DNA from: Calonectria ilicicola
Taxonomy: Eukaryota > Ascomycota > Sordariomycetes > Hypocreales > Nectriaceae
Reading direction: 5' to 3'
DNA: 64,000 nt
Assembly: GCA_020809705.1 (NCBI GenBank)
Contig: CP085834.1
Location: 4,154,001-4,218,000 of the forward strand
Shown: one piece after another, positions 1 to 14,722 of the stretch
How the letters are laid out: every line of letters begins with the position of its first letter
Numbering within the stretch: position 1 is the stretch's first letter
Program-made: the position numbers and the translations under genes
The notes under the pieces: model-generated
What the model was told of the DNA's origin: nothing
The model's input: the letters and a program-made list of their open reading frames with translations, nothing else
The model's database searches: none

Positions 1-3000
1 CTTTTTTTAATTATTAAAAGTAAAATCTTTTAATTAATAGTTAATATATTATTTTATTTTTTTACTTAATTTTAGATTAAGGTATTTTAAGATTAATATT
101 AATAATTAATAAAAATTAAATAATAATCTTAATTAAAGTAAAAGTAATAAATATATTATCTATATTTAAAAAATTAATTATATTTATAGATTTATTATAT
201 AAAGATTCTAAGTTCTTTAATACTTTACTTAAGGTTAGATTTAATATAAATAAGCTAACTAGAGTTAATAATTATAATAACTTAGCTAATTAAAAAGATA
301 ATTAATCTATTATAATATTTAAGATTTATATATTACTTTTAGAAAATTAATTTAAAGAACTTAAATTAGACTTTTTACTTAGTAATAAGTATAAATCTTT
401 TCTAAATATATTAATAAACTTAATTATAAATAATTTTATTATAATCCTATTATTTATAATAAATAATTATAAAATAAAAGAATTATAAAAAGTAATATTT
501 TCTATAAATAATAATAATATAAAATCCTTAGAATTTAATTAATCTAACTCTCTATCTTATTACTTAATCTTTAATAAAGATAGCTTTAAGCTAATATTAT
601 ATAGATTAAAGATGTTTAAAGTATTAAATAGACTATTAAGTAAATTATTAAGAGTTTTTTTAAAAAGTATAATATTATTATTTATTATAATAATAAAGAT
701 TATTAAAGTATTATTTATTATAAAAGATTATATATAAATAATATTTTAAATAAAGGTTTAAAATAAATTAATTATTAAATAATTAATATTAAATTTAAAA
801 AAAACTTTAGAAGCTTGAAGAAATTTATAGAATCTTAATATTAAATATAGGAGGGGTAGATATTAATATATTAATATATAATATTTTAGCTATAGTTATT
901 ATAGATATAGATATAATAGTAAATATATTAGAAGATAGTTTATCTATTTTACTTATAATAAATATAAATATAGCTATATTATTATTTAATAATATTAAAG
1001 ATAATATAAGAAAGGGTGGTATTAATAGTGCTAGTGCTTTTACTAGCTTTAAATCTAGAATATATAAATCTTTTTTTATAAAGCTTTATAAATTAAAAAT
1101 AATAATAAAAATATAATCTTTATTAGACTTTAGTAGTATAATTATAAAGGTATAATTTAATAAATTAATAATCTTTCTTATATAAGTAAAATATATATTT
1201 AATTAAAATTAAGTATTAGGTTTTTTTATTATTTTTTAATAAAGGTATATCTAAGGATTAATATAAATAGGAAAAATAATAAAAGCTTAAAAAAGATAAT
1301 AACCTTATTTTAAAGTAATAGCTAAATCTAGAGATAATATATATATAAAAAGTTTAATAAATTTATAATACTTAAGCTATATATTACTTAATATAAAAGA
1401 AGCTAATCTTTTTAAAAGAGTAAAGCTAGAATTAATAATAAGATTAGTGAAATTAATAATAGATAAAATAAAAAGAAAGATATTAAATTTATTAAATGGT
1501 TATAGTAATATATTAAAAGGAAAGATATTAATTAATTATAAAATAAATTAATAAAAAAGATAATAAATATATAGCTAGTAGGTATTATTATAAATAATAA
1601 AGACTAAAATAGTGTAATTAATTATATAATATGGTTATTATAGCCTTTTAATCTTTTATATTAATATAAAAAGGTAGATATATTTGCTTATAAAGAATTA
1701 TTATTCTTTCTAATCTTTAGAAAGAATATTCTAATTAGAAATATAAATATTTAAATTAAGATTAATATAAGGGTAAATATTGCCTTATTTAGGCTAAAAT
1801 TAAAAGAGAGTATATTTAGGTAAGAGAAATTATATAAGTAAAGGAAGATAAATATAAATAATAGCTTTAATATTTAAATCTTTAATATACTATTAATTTT
1901 AAAATATAAAGTAATTTAGATTATTTAATTAAATAAAATATATTAAAGATATCTTATTATTAACAATCCTTAGACTAATATATTAGCTCTACTAGGAGCT
2001 TATCCTAAACATATTAAAGATAAAAGGAATTTATATCTATAATAGAATATTAAAAAGTTAAGGCAGATTTCACTATTAATATAAAGATATAAAGGTCTTA
2101 AAAGAATGGTTAAATATAAAATAAGATATTATATCCATTAAAAAATCTATCATACTCAGCGCTAACAGGCCTATATATAAAAGACCTTGGAATGACCGAT
2201 TTCAGCATCTATATGAGAGAAGAGAAGATAAATAAAAGAGTAATTAATATACTAATGTATGCATTGCTATAATATTATATTAAGGAAAGCTAATGTAAGC
2301 GCAAGATGAACTACATATATAAAGTAGATATTAAATAATATCTACTATACTAATAAATGCATTATATGATAAGTAGCCTAGTGTAGATATAATAGATAGA
2401 AAGCCTAAGGAAGCTAATGCATAGTATTGTAAATAATATACCCGGCGGGTTATGCAGTATATTGTATATCTAGTTATATTACACCGCTTAATTCAGGCGG
2501 CGTAGTTAAACTACTGTGGATATAACGCAGCTGTGGTAAGAGGGCTTAAAATAGTTAAAGAGAAAAGAGAAAAGTATGAGATTATGTGAGATAAAAAAAT
2601 AATTAGACTTAATATATATATTTTTGGAGTATTATTTGACTGCTTGTATTAGAGAATTAAATTAATAAATCTTTAATTGAACCTTGAACAAGCAAGATTT
2701 ATATACTATAATAGCAACTAATCCAGCTAAAGAGATATTAACAAGCCTCCTCCAAAAGCTATATACAAATTGCAAAAAGTTCTAATTACCAAGCTTATAG
2801 GATAAAGAGACTATATACCTATTATATATAGAAAAGAGGTAGAAAGTATAGTAGAGAAAAGGCAGGTAAGAAAAAGCTAAGAAATAAGAAGTAAAAAAAT
2901 ATAAAGAATAAAGAATATAATAAAAGAAAATAATATAGATTGTCTAATAAATACTTCAAAAATCTATACTTATTATTACAAATAATAAACTCCTACATTA

Positions 3001-5800
3001 CTTAATAAATATTATATTTATATAAATTTTTATAAGAAGAATAAAGAAAGATCTAAGTAATAATAAAAGAGATTAATTAAAGCTATAATATTAAAAAACC
3101 TAAAGGAAACCCAAAATATAAAGCAATAATTAAATAATTAGTAATAGTTTTGCTTTAATTATAAAAGGATTTAGAACCTAGAGCTATTAGATTCTTATTA
3201 ATAATATTTAAAATACTATAAGAAAAGTAACAAATAAATAAAAAAAAGAAAAAAAAGAGCAAGAAAAATAATATAAAAAGTATAAATACTATACTTAATA
3301 TACCTAATAAGTTAGATACATATACTATTACTAATGTAAGATACAGAATAACTACTAAAACTAATATAAAAGGTATAACTAAATTATTTAGAATATTTTA
3401 TATTTATACTATTTATAATATAGAATATAAAGGTATTTTTAAATTTAAATATTTAATTAATAAATACTAGAGTATTATAATATTTCAGTATTTTATTTTT
3501 TATAATATACCTATTTTATATAAATAGAACTTAATTAAATAATATTATTATACTTTAGCTAGAAGATATAAAGGAAAGAGAAAGTATTATAAATAATTAT
3601 ATATAATCTTATATAAATATTTTATAAAGGAGAAAGTAATTTAAAAAAATATATATCTAATAGGAAATCTATTAAATAGAAGTAATAGGTAAAGATCATC
3701 TCCTCATACTATCTAGCAAAATATAATTATTAATCTAAAGCTAATAAGAGCTCTTAATTATTTAATATATAGTATATTTCAAGTTAATATAAATCTAATA
3801 TAAAACCTTAGTTATACTCTACTATAATATAAATCTATATAAATAATAAAAGCTATTATTATAGCTAAATAATAATTAAATATATTTTATATATTAAATA
3901 ATAATAATAATAATAATATATTAAAGAATAATAAATATTTAATAAAATAAATTTATTAATAAAATAAAATAAAAATACCCTAAGAAAAATAGATTAATAA
4001 GCTTTAAAGTATTTTACTTTTTTTAAAAAAGAATTCTTTATTAAAAAATATATATTAAAAGATAAAAATTAATATATACTAATATTATATAAAATAAAGA
4101 TTTATATAACTTAAAGCTTCTATAAAGCTTTCTATAATACCAATACATTATCAATCTATATATATATAATATACTATCAAAAGTACAATAAGGATTAACT
4201 ATCCGATCTTAACTAAAGCATATAGTTATACTATCCTACAAGCATTTGCTATCTCTTTCCACTAGACTATATTATATGCCTTCCAGTAGGCCATAATATT
4301 CCTAATTACTTAGATTGTATATAGCATCTCTAGGAGGGTAGGCTATTATCAGTTATATAGCTTTATAGCTAGCTAGGATATGACTATATATTCCTGGATG
4401 TGCTCTAGGATTTATTTTTAGTAAAAGAGAAGCTTATCTTATTAAATTCCTATTATAGATTTATTATAAAATTCTATTTTATAAATTATTAAAGTAAGAA
4501 AATTAATATATATTATTTAAAGTATATTAAAAGTTATTTAATAGTATTTTTTAATAATATTTAAAGGCTTATAATTAAAGTATTATTTTAATTATTTATT
4601 AGAGTAATAGATAATATTTATATTTTATGGAATGGGTATAGTAAGCTTAAATTAAATAATTTATTAAAGTTATTATTAATTTAATAAGTTAAAGTTAAAA
4701 GAGTATTAATCTAGTTAAAAAGATATAATCTATATTATATATATATTTAGATTAATATAGTAAAGATAAAAAGATAAAATATATTATAGTATAAGGTTCT
4801 AACTTAAATATATAATTATATAAAATAAAACTAACTTTTAATATAAAAGTAAGTATAAATTATATATATTATATTTATTATTAAATATAAGCTAAATAAA
4901 GATAAAGAGATTAATAATTTTAATTATATTATTACAATATTAAATTAATTATAATATAAAGAAGATAAAATTATTAAGATTATATTGAATAATAAACTAT
5001 TTATAAAAGATATTAATAATATAAAAGATTATTTTAATATTATTTATAAATTTATTAACTTAAAGATATTTAACTTTAATAAAACTTTAAATATTACTAA
5101 AATAAAGAAACTCCATTTTATTTATAAGATAATTAAGAAAATAATTATTAATAAAAGATTTAATATAAAAACTAGATTTAGCAAATCTAGACCAATAGGT
5201 TTAGTAAGTATATAATATAATAAGCACTTTAAACTTTATATATAAATTAATTAAAATAATTAATTTTTAAACTTATTTAACTTAACATTCTTTCTAACTA
5301 TATTTCCCACTTTTTTCCTATATAGGTTTAATAATCTATAGATTACTAGAGAGAATACTATAAGGATAAATATAAATATAAGTATAGCTACTATTATAAG
5401 TTAAATAAAGGAAATAAGAGTAATATAAATAATAGTTAGACTTACTTAATTATAGAATATCACTCTTTACTAATAGGCTGAAGTAATTATTTAATATTAT
5501 AAAAACTAATTTATAAACCAATTAATCTTTTTATTTTTTATTTTTAATAAGGAAATTAAATCTAAGAATTAGTACATAAGTATAATAAGTATTATAAGAA
5601 AGAACTTTACTAAGATTTAATATATAATATAATCACTTACTACTAAAAGACTAAAAATAGCAAAATATAAACTAAAGCAATCTAATTATATTATTAATAA
5701 GGGTATAAAAGAATTACTTAAATATATCTTTATATATAGTTATTAGTAGTTAATATTAAGTGAACTATATTTAAGTATACAAAGGAAAATTAAGTTGCTT
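1..5800. other. RIP-degraded AT-rich tract, no identifiable gene
   Basis: This stretch is almost pure A+T with stops in all frames, and the TpA-rich, CpA-poor texture is that of RIP. I could not assign any protein family to it. Two less mutated islands, at about 2140-2560 and 4180-4440, contain more normal base composition but also no recognisable open frame. A 76-codon open frame at 4985-5215 is a low-complexity Ile/Lys/Asn translation of RIPped DNA and is probably not a gene. The right end may include the N-terminal part or 5' flank of the Helitron that becomes recognisable near 5800. Other decayed transposons may be present; comparison with unmutated family members would be needed to name them. 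Confidence 0.6.
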
Positions 5801-8800
5801 ATTATTATACTTAATCTACCTACCATTTAAGTAACTATAAATCTAAATAATATTATAAATCTTATTAAATTAAAAATGATAGCATATTGCATTTATAACT
5901 CTAAAGGAGTTAAAGTACTTTTAAAAAACCTTAATTTACCATATAAGAAAGTAAAATTAGCTATTTTAGATCTTCTTAACTTAGCCATTTTTTTCTATAG
6001 GGAAATATCTATATTCTTTAAGTATTATATTAATATAAGTAAATAGTCGATCTTTAGGTATATAAGCTATTATTTTAAAGCTATAAAGATTAATAAGTAT
6101 GGCTTATTATATATATATAGGCTTTTATAGTTTAAGGGTAATATATATCTTAGCTCTTTATTAACTAATATCTAAGCTAATAATTAAGAATTATATTAGA
6201 ATAATATTATTTGATTTATTAATAATATATTTTTTAAAGTAAGTAAAATTTAAAATATTATATAAAATAGAATATATAAACTTAAATATAGTATAAGAAG
6301 ATATATAAATATACTACTAATAATACTTATATTATAATAAAGTTTAGATTACATATCCTTTTCTAAAGCTTAAAAGAATAAAATAGTAATATTAGATATT
6401 ATGCTATTAGTATAAGATATTAAAAAATTCTTAGATATATTTAAAAAGAAAAAAGGCCAATTTTTATACTAGATTAATACAAATTTACTAATATTCTTTA
6501 ATATATCTAAAGTACTTATTTAAATAACTAAATTAAAAAGAGAATCATTATTATTTCTAAGCTTTATAAAAACTAGTAAACTAGACTTTATTTATAAAAA
6601 ATAGAGCACTAAGTATTAAATAAAACTATAATAAAGTTAACTAATAGAACAAATTAATAACTATTAAACTTCATTATAATTATAATATCTTAATAATACT
6701 AATCTAAAGAAAAGCAATATCTCTTATATTCTATCTTTCTAACTATATTATAAAAGTATCTAATTTAAGCTAAAGGCATATAATAATTATAAAAGCATTA
6801 ATAAGATCTTATTTAGATAACCAGGCAGAGGGTCATCTTTATAGTAATAATCAAGCTAGTAACTTAGCTTAAGGAAGCAGCTATCTTATCAAAAATATAT
6901 AGATTCTAGATAACTTAGGCTCTAAGAGCAGAACAAGAACAAACCAGGCTAGCAATATAACCACAACTTAAGAAAAAGCTAAGGATTATTATTAAAAATA
7001 ATTAATTATATTTTTACTAACCGGTTTTTATCTTAAGTGAAAGTAATTTCCTACTTAATAAACTATTTTATAAAATATAATAATACTATCTTCTAAATAT
7101 TCTTAAATATATTTTATCTTTATTAGTATATTTATTAATAATAATATTATTTATATTATAAGAGTAATATTAGTAAGAATAAGGAAGAGTTAGTAGTGAA
7201 TAAGAATATTATAATGTAAGAGTAAGGGCAAAAGATTGCTATTATAGAGGTATATCTATTTTATAATAAAGCTCTAAAAGATATATATCTTTATAATTAT
7301 ACATTACTAGTTTAAGTTAAGGCTAAGAGCTATAATAAGGGAAGGGCTATTTAGGGTTATATTCTCTTTATAAAAGATTATCTATATTTAGATAATTATA
7401 TATAAGTTCTAAAATATCCTAGATAGAAGGTATTTATTTATATTAATAACTATTTATTTATAATATTTAATAATAAAGAGAAAAATAATAATTTTCAAAG
7501 ATTTATCTTCTAATATCTATATAAAAATATATTAAATAATATAACCAAATTTCAATATAATTAACTTATATTAAATTTATAATTTAATATCTTAACCTAT
7601 TTATATTTTAAGAGCAGTTTATTAAGGACTTTATAAGCAATATTAATAATATCTAGGCTTAAATAAAAGAAAAACTTCCCAAGCAAATTATATTTTATAT
7701 TAATTATATCTAACTCCTCTAGAAATATATAGAAGATACTTAATATAATACTAGATAGTAGGTAGCTTTTACTAAAGATAGAATTCCCTTAGTAATAACT
7801 ATAGATTAGATAATAATAATAATAATATTAATAAGAAAGCAAAAGGCTCCTAATATTAATCTAGAAATATTAGAGATATTAATCAATTTATAAATATTAT
7901 AAGAAATATAATAATACTAGGCTAAAGCATCTCTAGATTATACCAGCTATTTATAATATTATAAGAACTTAGTACTTTTAAATAAGCTATTTTTAATTCT
8001 ATTAAAAATCTATAAATAAGAAAAGTTAAAGAATAAGCTACTAGGTATATTAAGCTAGCAAGGTATGAATTATTAGAAGTAGTACTGTCTAGCTAGAATC
8101 AATTAAGGTCTATTATATTATAATAAATAAATACTTTAAAAAAGTTTAGAATATAATTCTAGGAATCTAAGATTTAAAAGATATTATTAATATAATAATA
8201 GATTATAATACTATATTTAAAGATATTATAAGTAGATTTAGAGAAGAAAATATATATATTAATAAATAAAGTATTATTTAAAGTAAAGAGAACTTAATTA
8301 TATATATTTAATATAAGCCTTTAATATTATTTATTATAATAGAAAGAAGTATAATAATAAACTTCACTTTTAATAAAAAGCAATTAATAGCCTTTATTTC
8401 AATTTATTATTACCTTAATTTTATTTATTAAGAAAAAGCTAAGGTCTTATAACTCCTTTAATATATTAATAGTAAAAGTAGTATTAGAAAGTTATAAATT
8501 ATTAAAGTACTTATTAAATTATTTAAATATAAGGTAATATTAAATAAACTACTAGTAATAACAACGTCTAGTACTACAATAGCTTAGATTAATAGCATAA
8601 TAATTAATACTATATATAAGCTCCCTTTAAATAATAAAGATAGTAATAAGAAAGTCTCTACTACTAATAACAGAATTATTAATAATATAGTTAAAGTATA
8701 ATAATAGGAAAAATATATAATAATTATTAATAAAATTAATATACTCTTAGCTTATAAGCTTTATAAAGTTAATTAAGAACTCTAAAGACTTTATAATATA

Positions 8801-10395
8801 TAAAAGAAAGATTTTAAAGGTATTTTGATTATTCTATTTTATAATAATTTTTATTAATTTTATTTAATATAAAAGAGATCTATTATTACTTTAGAAAAGA
8901 ACTTACTATAGTCTACTAGTAATAACCCCTAGACCCTCTTATTAAATAAAAAAGATCATAAGTTTTAAAAAAGTTTATAAATATAATTATATTTAATAAA
9001 TAAATCTATATTATAAAAGATTTTTAACTACTTTAATTATTATAATAAATATAATAAAATATTTAAAATAAATTAAATATAGAGCTTATTAATTCTTATT
9101 ATTATTATAAAGACACTTATATACCCTAGAAGTCTTAAATTACTATTATAATATCTTTTAATAAAAACTAATAAAATCTAAATATAAAAGTAATTAAGGT
9201 TTTTTATTAAAAGTATAATATACTTATATATATCTTTCTATTATATTATAAATAGAGTAATAGCTAGTTAACCAAGGAAGAGATTATCTTAGTTTTAAAT
9301 TATAGTAATAATAATAATATTAAGATCTTTAGAATATTTATATTTACTTTTAGTATATCTATTATTATAAATTATAATAAGTTCCTAGAACTTAAGTTAG
9401 TTAATAAAGCTAGCTATAATATTATAAATATTATTATTAATAAAGTATACCTAGGCTATTAAATATCTAATAATATAATACTTTATTTTAAATTACTTAT
9501 AAGAATTATATTAAAATCTAATATAACTTGTAAGGATCCATACTTCCCATTACATCAATTAGCCCGTCAGGCCAAAAGATAAGTTAATAATCGCAATGCT
9601 TGCAATTACAGGTACGGATAACAGCTATTAAATAGGGTCTCGTGCGCCCGGCTGCACAGGTCGTAACACGATGTCTCCCCTCCAATGGGCATGCCCTCAG
9701 GCCCTATTGCCTCTCATTGGTTCAAAGCGCCGATAAGGGTAACCAAGCCTTATCATCTGCGCCACACATAGCTGCCTTACCCCAACTAGCCACAGCGAGG
9801 CCTAGTTTAAGCCGGCGTTGAATTCCTTGTCAAAGCGTGTGACCCTGGAATCGAACTCATGACCCACAGTATGCGATTATCGTGTAAGGATCCGTACTTC
9901 CCATTACGTCAATTAGCCCGTCAGGCCAAAAGATAAGTCAATAATCACAATGCTTGCAATTACAGGTACGGATAACAGCTATTAAATAGGGTCTCGTGCG
10001 CCCGGCTGCACAGGTCGTAACATAACTAAAGGCTTTAAATTTATAAATATATTACTTAAAATAATATTACTAAAGCCTATAAAGCTAAGCATAAAGAAGG
10101 GCTTAATAGAATCATAATAGAAGCACAAAATTACCCAAACAAGCTTACTATATATAGCAGATTTTATATACACTAATTTCAAGATTCAGGGAAAAATCTT
10201 ATTACTAGCAGCACTAGAGCCACACAAGTACAAGGTAACTATAATCAACAAAGAGACTATACTTGCTAAGTATTACTTATATAATCTATATATATAGCTA
10301 TCTTATGGTTAGGCCTTAGATAAGATAATACTTTTATTGCCAGCTCGAATAATAGATTTTATTAATAATCTAATTCCAAAGTATATGTTATACTT
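5800..10395 (+). pseudogene. Helitron H1 Rep-PIF1 helicase, RIP-inactivated
   Basis: This is a relic of the rolling-circle Helitron protein, an HUH replication initiator fused to a PIF1-type helicase. Read through stops in one main frame, it shows the Helitron Rep region at about 5830-6250. The paired histidines of its HUH motif (6110-6118) are now Tyr-Ile-Tyr, and the following conserved Trp is TAG. The pre-helicase region lies at about 7230-7640. The P-loop (8471-8491) reads SKSSIRK where the family has GEGGTGK, and Walker B (8729-8740) reads NKIN for DEIS. The C-terminal helicase motifs and a conserved tail run from about 9500 to 10395, interrupted by a TRIM element at 9529-10022. Nearly every difference is C-to-T or G-to-A. 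The N-terminus and both Helitron ends were not located. The family call is strong; the boundaries are approximate. Confidence 0.8.
9529..10022 (-). mobile_element. TRIM-1, complete miniature LTR retroelement
   Basis: A 494-bp element with two 140-bp LTRs (9529-9668 and 9883-10022) that begin TG and end CA, around a 214-bp non-coding core. It is flanked by a perfect 5-bp target duplication, TAACT, at 9524-9528 and 10023-10027, which proves insertion by an integrase. The LTRs differ at four positions, all transitions. It encodes no protein, so it must have used another element's enzymes, which is the definition of a terminal-repeat retrotransposon in miniature. Strand is assigned arbitrarily to match TRIM-2. 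Removing it restores the helicase reading frame of Helitron H1. Base composition is near normal, in sharp contrast with the RIPped surroundings. Confidence 0.93.
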
Positions 10396-11246
10396 CTGGG
10401 TGTGGTCAGCGTTTGGTATGTAGGTTCTAGCTAGAGGTAAGTAGTTAGGTAAGATAATGAGGTCTCTAATATGACAAGTCGATATCAGTTAACGGAAGGT
10501 TAGATGCAGCGTTTTGCCTTATGATATGGAAAGGTAGGTCCTGTAGTATGAGATTGAATATTGCTTGTCTTCTTTATGTTACTAGGTAGCTTCTACTTAT
10601 AGAAGGTTGAAAGCTATATGTGACTTGTTGGTCTAATGTATCTAGAGAAGAGTTATAATAGTATATAATTAAAGGAGAGAAAAGACTAGAATGATTGAAC
10701 TAGGAGATAATTATATAATTCGAGAAATGGATATACGAAGTACATGGTGTATAATAATTTATAGTTCCCTCTTAGTTAAGCCTACAACTTACTGAAATAA
10801 AATCACAATATATATAGCAAATCAGGATTTTTTTTTAAAAAAAAAACAGAAGGAAAAAAGACAAAATAGCCTCTAGCCCTTCTACTTTACCTACTCTAGG
10901 GTAACTAGGCCACAAAACCTAGGTCATAACATAAGGAGTTGTCCGAATAGGGAAGGTGGAATAGCCAATAGGAGTGAAGGAAGCCTCCGAACCGAGCCAA
11001 AACAACTCTTCTTCGAAGAGCACAAGGAGGTGGCCCTGGCCCGCAATGTGGCGCCAGGCTCACACAAAAGAGCTCGGCTGAGGAACCTTTGGACTGCGCT
11101 GCTGGAAGGTCTTAGCAACTGGAAGGTCGGGGGAGCCCTACGGGCTCCCCCTCCCCCGGGCCCACCCACCCACCTTGTAGGGCGTCAAGATAGGCACTGA
11201 GACATAGCTTTTGCCGATATTTAACCAATCCACCTTCCAACCAAAT
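10396..11246. other. Intergenic segment between Helitron H1 and element E1
   Basis: The left part, to about 10850, is moderately AT-rich without a convincing frame and may contain the 3' flank of Helitron H1. A run of nine T followed by ten A (about 10829-10847) forms a potential hairpin. From about 10860 the composition is normal for a host gene region, including a GC-rich patch at 11125-11170. An 81-codon antisense frame (10924-11169) has no recognisable domain and low-complexity Gly/Ala/Pro content, so I do not call it a gene. The sequence ending at 10937 with GGTCATAACA resembles the end of the element C LTR, but only over about 14 bases. Confidence 0.5.
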
Positions 11247-11634
11247 TGTTATGACCCATGCCACAACAAGGGCGGTCAGACCCGGCAGAATAAGAACAAG
11301 ACCTACTTACCCTGGACTGTGATTACTATATATGTATGATCACTACTGCAATTAGAATGTAATTATTATGATTATTATTGTGATTGTAGGGTGATTATTA
11401 TAATACTTAATAATTATATATTAAGCTTAGAAGTATATAGATAGATTAAAGTTAATTGTAAAGGATAGTCTTGGTTAGTTTTTAATATAATTTGATTATC
11501 TTAATTATAATTAATTATTATTTAATATAATACTTTTATTATTTTATTTATTATAATATACTTAATTATCCTATTAATAATAAACCTTTTATTCTAATTA
11601 ATTTATTAAATTAAAAATTAATTAAATTATTATA
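11247..11634 (+). repeat. 5' LTR of E1
   Basis: Starts TGTTATGACC. The first 90 bases keep normal composition. From about 11340 inward C is nearly gone while G persists, and the last 150 bases have lost both. Confidence 0.9.
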
Positions 11635-14600
11635 TATTAAAAGCTCTTATTTAATTAATTATTTATATTAATAATTAAATAATAATAATATCTAGAAAGA
11701 ATTTTATTATTATTACTTCTTCTAATAATATTAAATTAATTATAAAATTATAATAAATTAAAAAAAAACTTATAAATATATAAGCCTAATTTAAAATAAA
11801 AGAAACTAGAACTATTATAATTAAAGAAAATAAAAGTAAAAATATTAATAAAATTCTAAGATCTCCAATCCTAGAACCCTTTCTAAAAAAAACTACTAAT
11901 ATAATCCCCTTCCTTACCTAAATAAAGAGATACTTTTACTTCTTCTTAACCTAACTTATAACTCTTAAAGCCTAAGTATTATATATTAAAATCTTTTTTA
12001 AAAAGATATAGGAATATAGTTTGAATCTATTATAAGAGATTATTTAGAAAATAAGAATAATATTAATTAAATTAAAGAAATTTAAGAAATCTTTAAAAAT
12101 TAAGAAAGTTTTAAGATTATTATTAAAAATAATTTTAATATAATTAATATAAAATAATAAATTATAAATTAATTATATAAGCTTAAATAAATAAAATCTT
12201 ATAATTAATATTTAATTAAGTTTAAAAGAATTATAATATAAATAGCTTAAGATAATAATATATTAATAAAACTTTATTATAAAGGCTTAAAAGGTAAAGT
12301 TAAAGATAAAATTTATAAGAAAGATTGGTTAGAAAAACTCTTAAAGTATATTAAAAGTATTATTCAAATTAATAAAAAGTAATTCAATTAATATAAAGAA
12401 TATATTTAAAATAATAAAATCCTATATATCCTAAATAAAGAAAAAATCTAAAATAAGTAATAAAGTATTATATATAGGACTTATTTAGGATTAATAGAAC
12501 TTAATACTATTTAAGATTATAATAAAAGTAAGATTATTTATTTTAATTATAAAAAGAAAGAATATAAATCCTTTAAATATTATTTTCTAAGAATAAGAAA
12601 TTAATTTAAATTTATATTAGAAAGATAGAAATAATTTAATTTTATAAAAAATTAATAGATCTTAATATTAAAAGGAAAAAGAATATTATAAGAAAAGTTA
12701 TTTTTATTATTATTTTTAAGTATAAATTAATTATTATTATTAAATAATAAAAAGAAAATTATAAATTATAAAAAATTAAGCTTATTTTATAATAAGAAAT
12801 TAATAAAATTATCTATAAAATATAATTAATTTAAAAAAAGAAAAAAGCATATTTACTATATAAATAATTAAAATAAGCTAAAGAAATAAAAATCCTTATA
12901 TTTATACTAGATATTTACACTAATAAAGCCCTAATATAATAGAATACTTATACTTATAATAAAAATAGGAAAAGAAAGTAAATAACTAGCCTATAGAAAA
13001 TAGCATAATAAATTAAGGAACTTTTATAGGATGGAGATAAAGTATTCCTACTAGCCTAAAATAAGTAGTAACTAGAAAACCTTAACCTTTAATTAATCTA
13101 ATATTTAAAGAATAATCCCTAATTAAATATAATATATAAAAAATATAAAGAAATTTTATAGATAAGTTATTATAATTATAATTATTTTATTTATATAGAA
13201 TAAAAATAAAAAGTAATATACTTTCTTATTAAAGTAGAAAATATAATTATCTACTATATCTATAGAAGATACTTTAATTAATATAAAATTATAAAAAGAA
13301 ATCCTTATTATTAATTTATTATATTAGAACTAAGAAAGCCTAAGTTCCTTAATTATAATAAGTTGCCTTAGAATAAATACTAAAACTTTAAATATAATAT
13401 CTATATACTAAATAAAGTAATAATCTAATACCAAGTAAAACTAAAAAATAAGTAAAGCCTTTTATAGGAGAGTAGTAGAAGTGGCTAGGGTAATAACCCC
13501 TAGAGTTACTAAAAGAACTTCTTAAAAAGCTTTATATTTTATAATTAAAAAGTAATTTTAATAATAATTTAAAATAAAAATAAAAATTAAAAAGAAATAA
13601 TATAATATTATAGTAGGTAGTAGAGCTAAATAAAACTATATTAATCCTTAAATAATTAACTAATTTTAACTACTATAGATAATAAAAGCTAACCTATATA
13701 AAATTATTAATATAAAAGGAACCTCTTTTAGCTATAATAATAATATTATAAATAAAAAGATTAATTATTTAAAAGTCTTTATTAAAAAAAACTAAAAAAT
13801 AATCTTTAATATTATTAATATTAGATAATATAATCTAGTTTTAGGGTACCTATGGTTATACTAATATAACCTTAATATCTATTAATATATTAGTTAGATG
13901 TAAATACTTAAGAAGTATAATATAATTAATAATATTTTTATAAAATATAATAAAAGATCTTAAACTTTTAATTTTAATTAAGTAAAAGATATAAGTAAAA
14001 AAGAATCTTTATTATTTAAAGAAATAAAATATAAGTATAAAAATAATTAAAAAAAATAAAAATAATAAACTATTATTTACTTTAAAATATAATTTTAATA
14101 AATTAATAAAAGCTTTAAAGAAATAAAAGTTAAAGTAAAAATAAATAGATTATATAATATATCTCTATAATACTAAATCAATAAAAAGCTTTTTATAGAA
14201 GAACTAAATACTAGACTACCTAAGTTTAGCTAGTAAGATTATAAAATCATTCTTAAAGATAGATCTAATATCTAATTTTACTTTATTTATAATCTTAATT
14301 AAATTAAATTTAATATTTTAAAAGAATATATTTAAAATATACTTAAAAAAGAATATATTTATATTTTAAATTTTAAAGTTAATTATTTTATTATATTTAT
14401 ATTTAAGAAAAATAGGAAATTATATCTTATTATAAATTATTAATAGTTTAATAATATTATTATTAAAGATTATACTTTATTATTATTAATTAATAAAATA
14501 AAGAATTATTTTTATAAAGTTAATATCTTTATTATACTAGATCTTAAAGAAGTATATAATCTTATTTATATTAAAGAAGAATATAAATAAAAAACCATTT

Positions 14601-14722
14601 TTTAAATAAAGTTTAAATTATTTAAATACTTAATTATATTTTTTAAATTTATAAATATATTAATATTATTTTAGTAAATAATAATTAATATATTATAAGA
14701 ATACTTAAATATCTTTATTATC

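Noticed and set aside
4985..5215. 76-codon open frame in RIPped DNA
   Set aside because: Composition is almost only Ile, Lys, Asn, Phe and Leu, as expected from A+T-rich DNA; no recognisable family.
9669..9882. A tRNA gene in the TRIM core
   Set aside because: There is a B-box match but no acceptor stem, no complete T-stem and no correctly placed A-box.
9982..10182. 66-codon - strand frame across the right TRIM end
   Set aside because: It joins TRIM LTR sequence to the antisense of the Helitron helicase, so it is an accident of the insertion.
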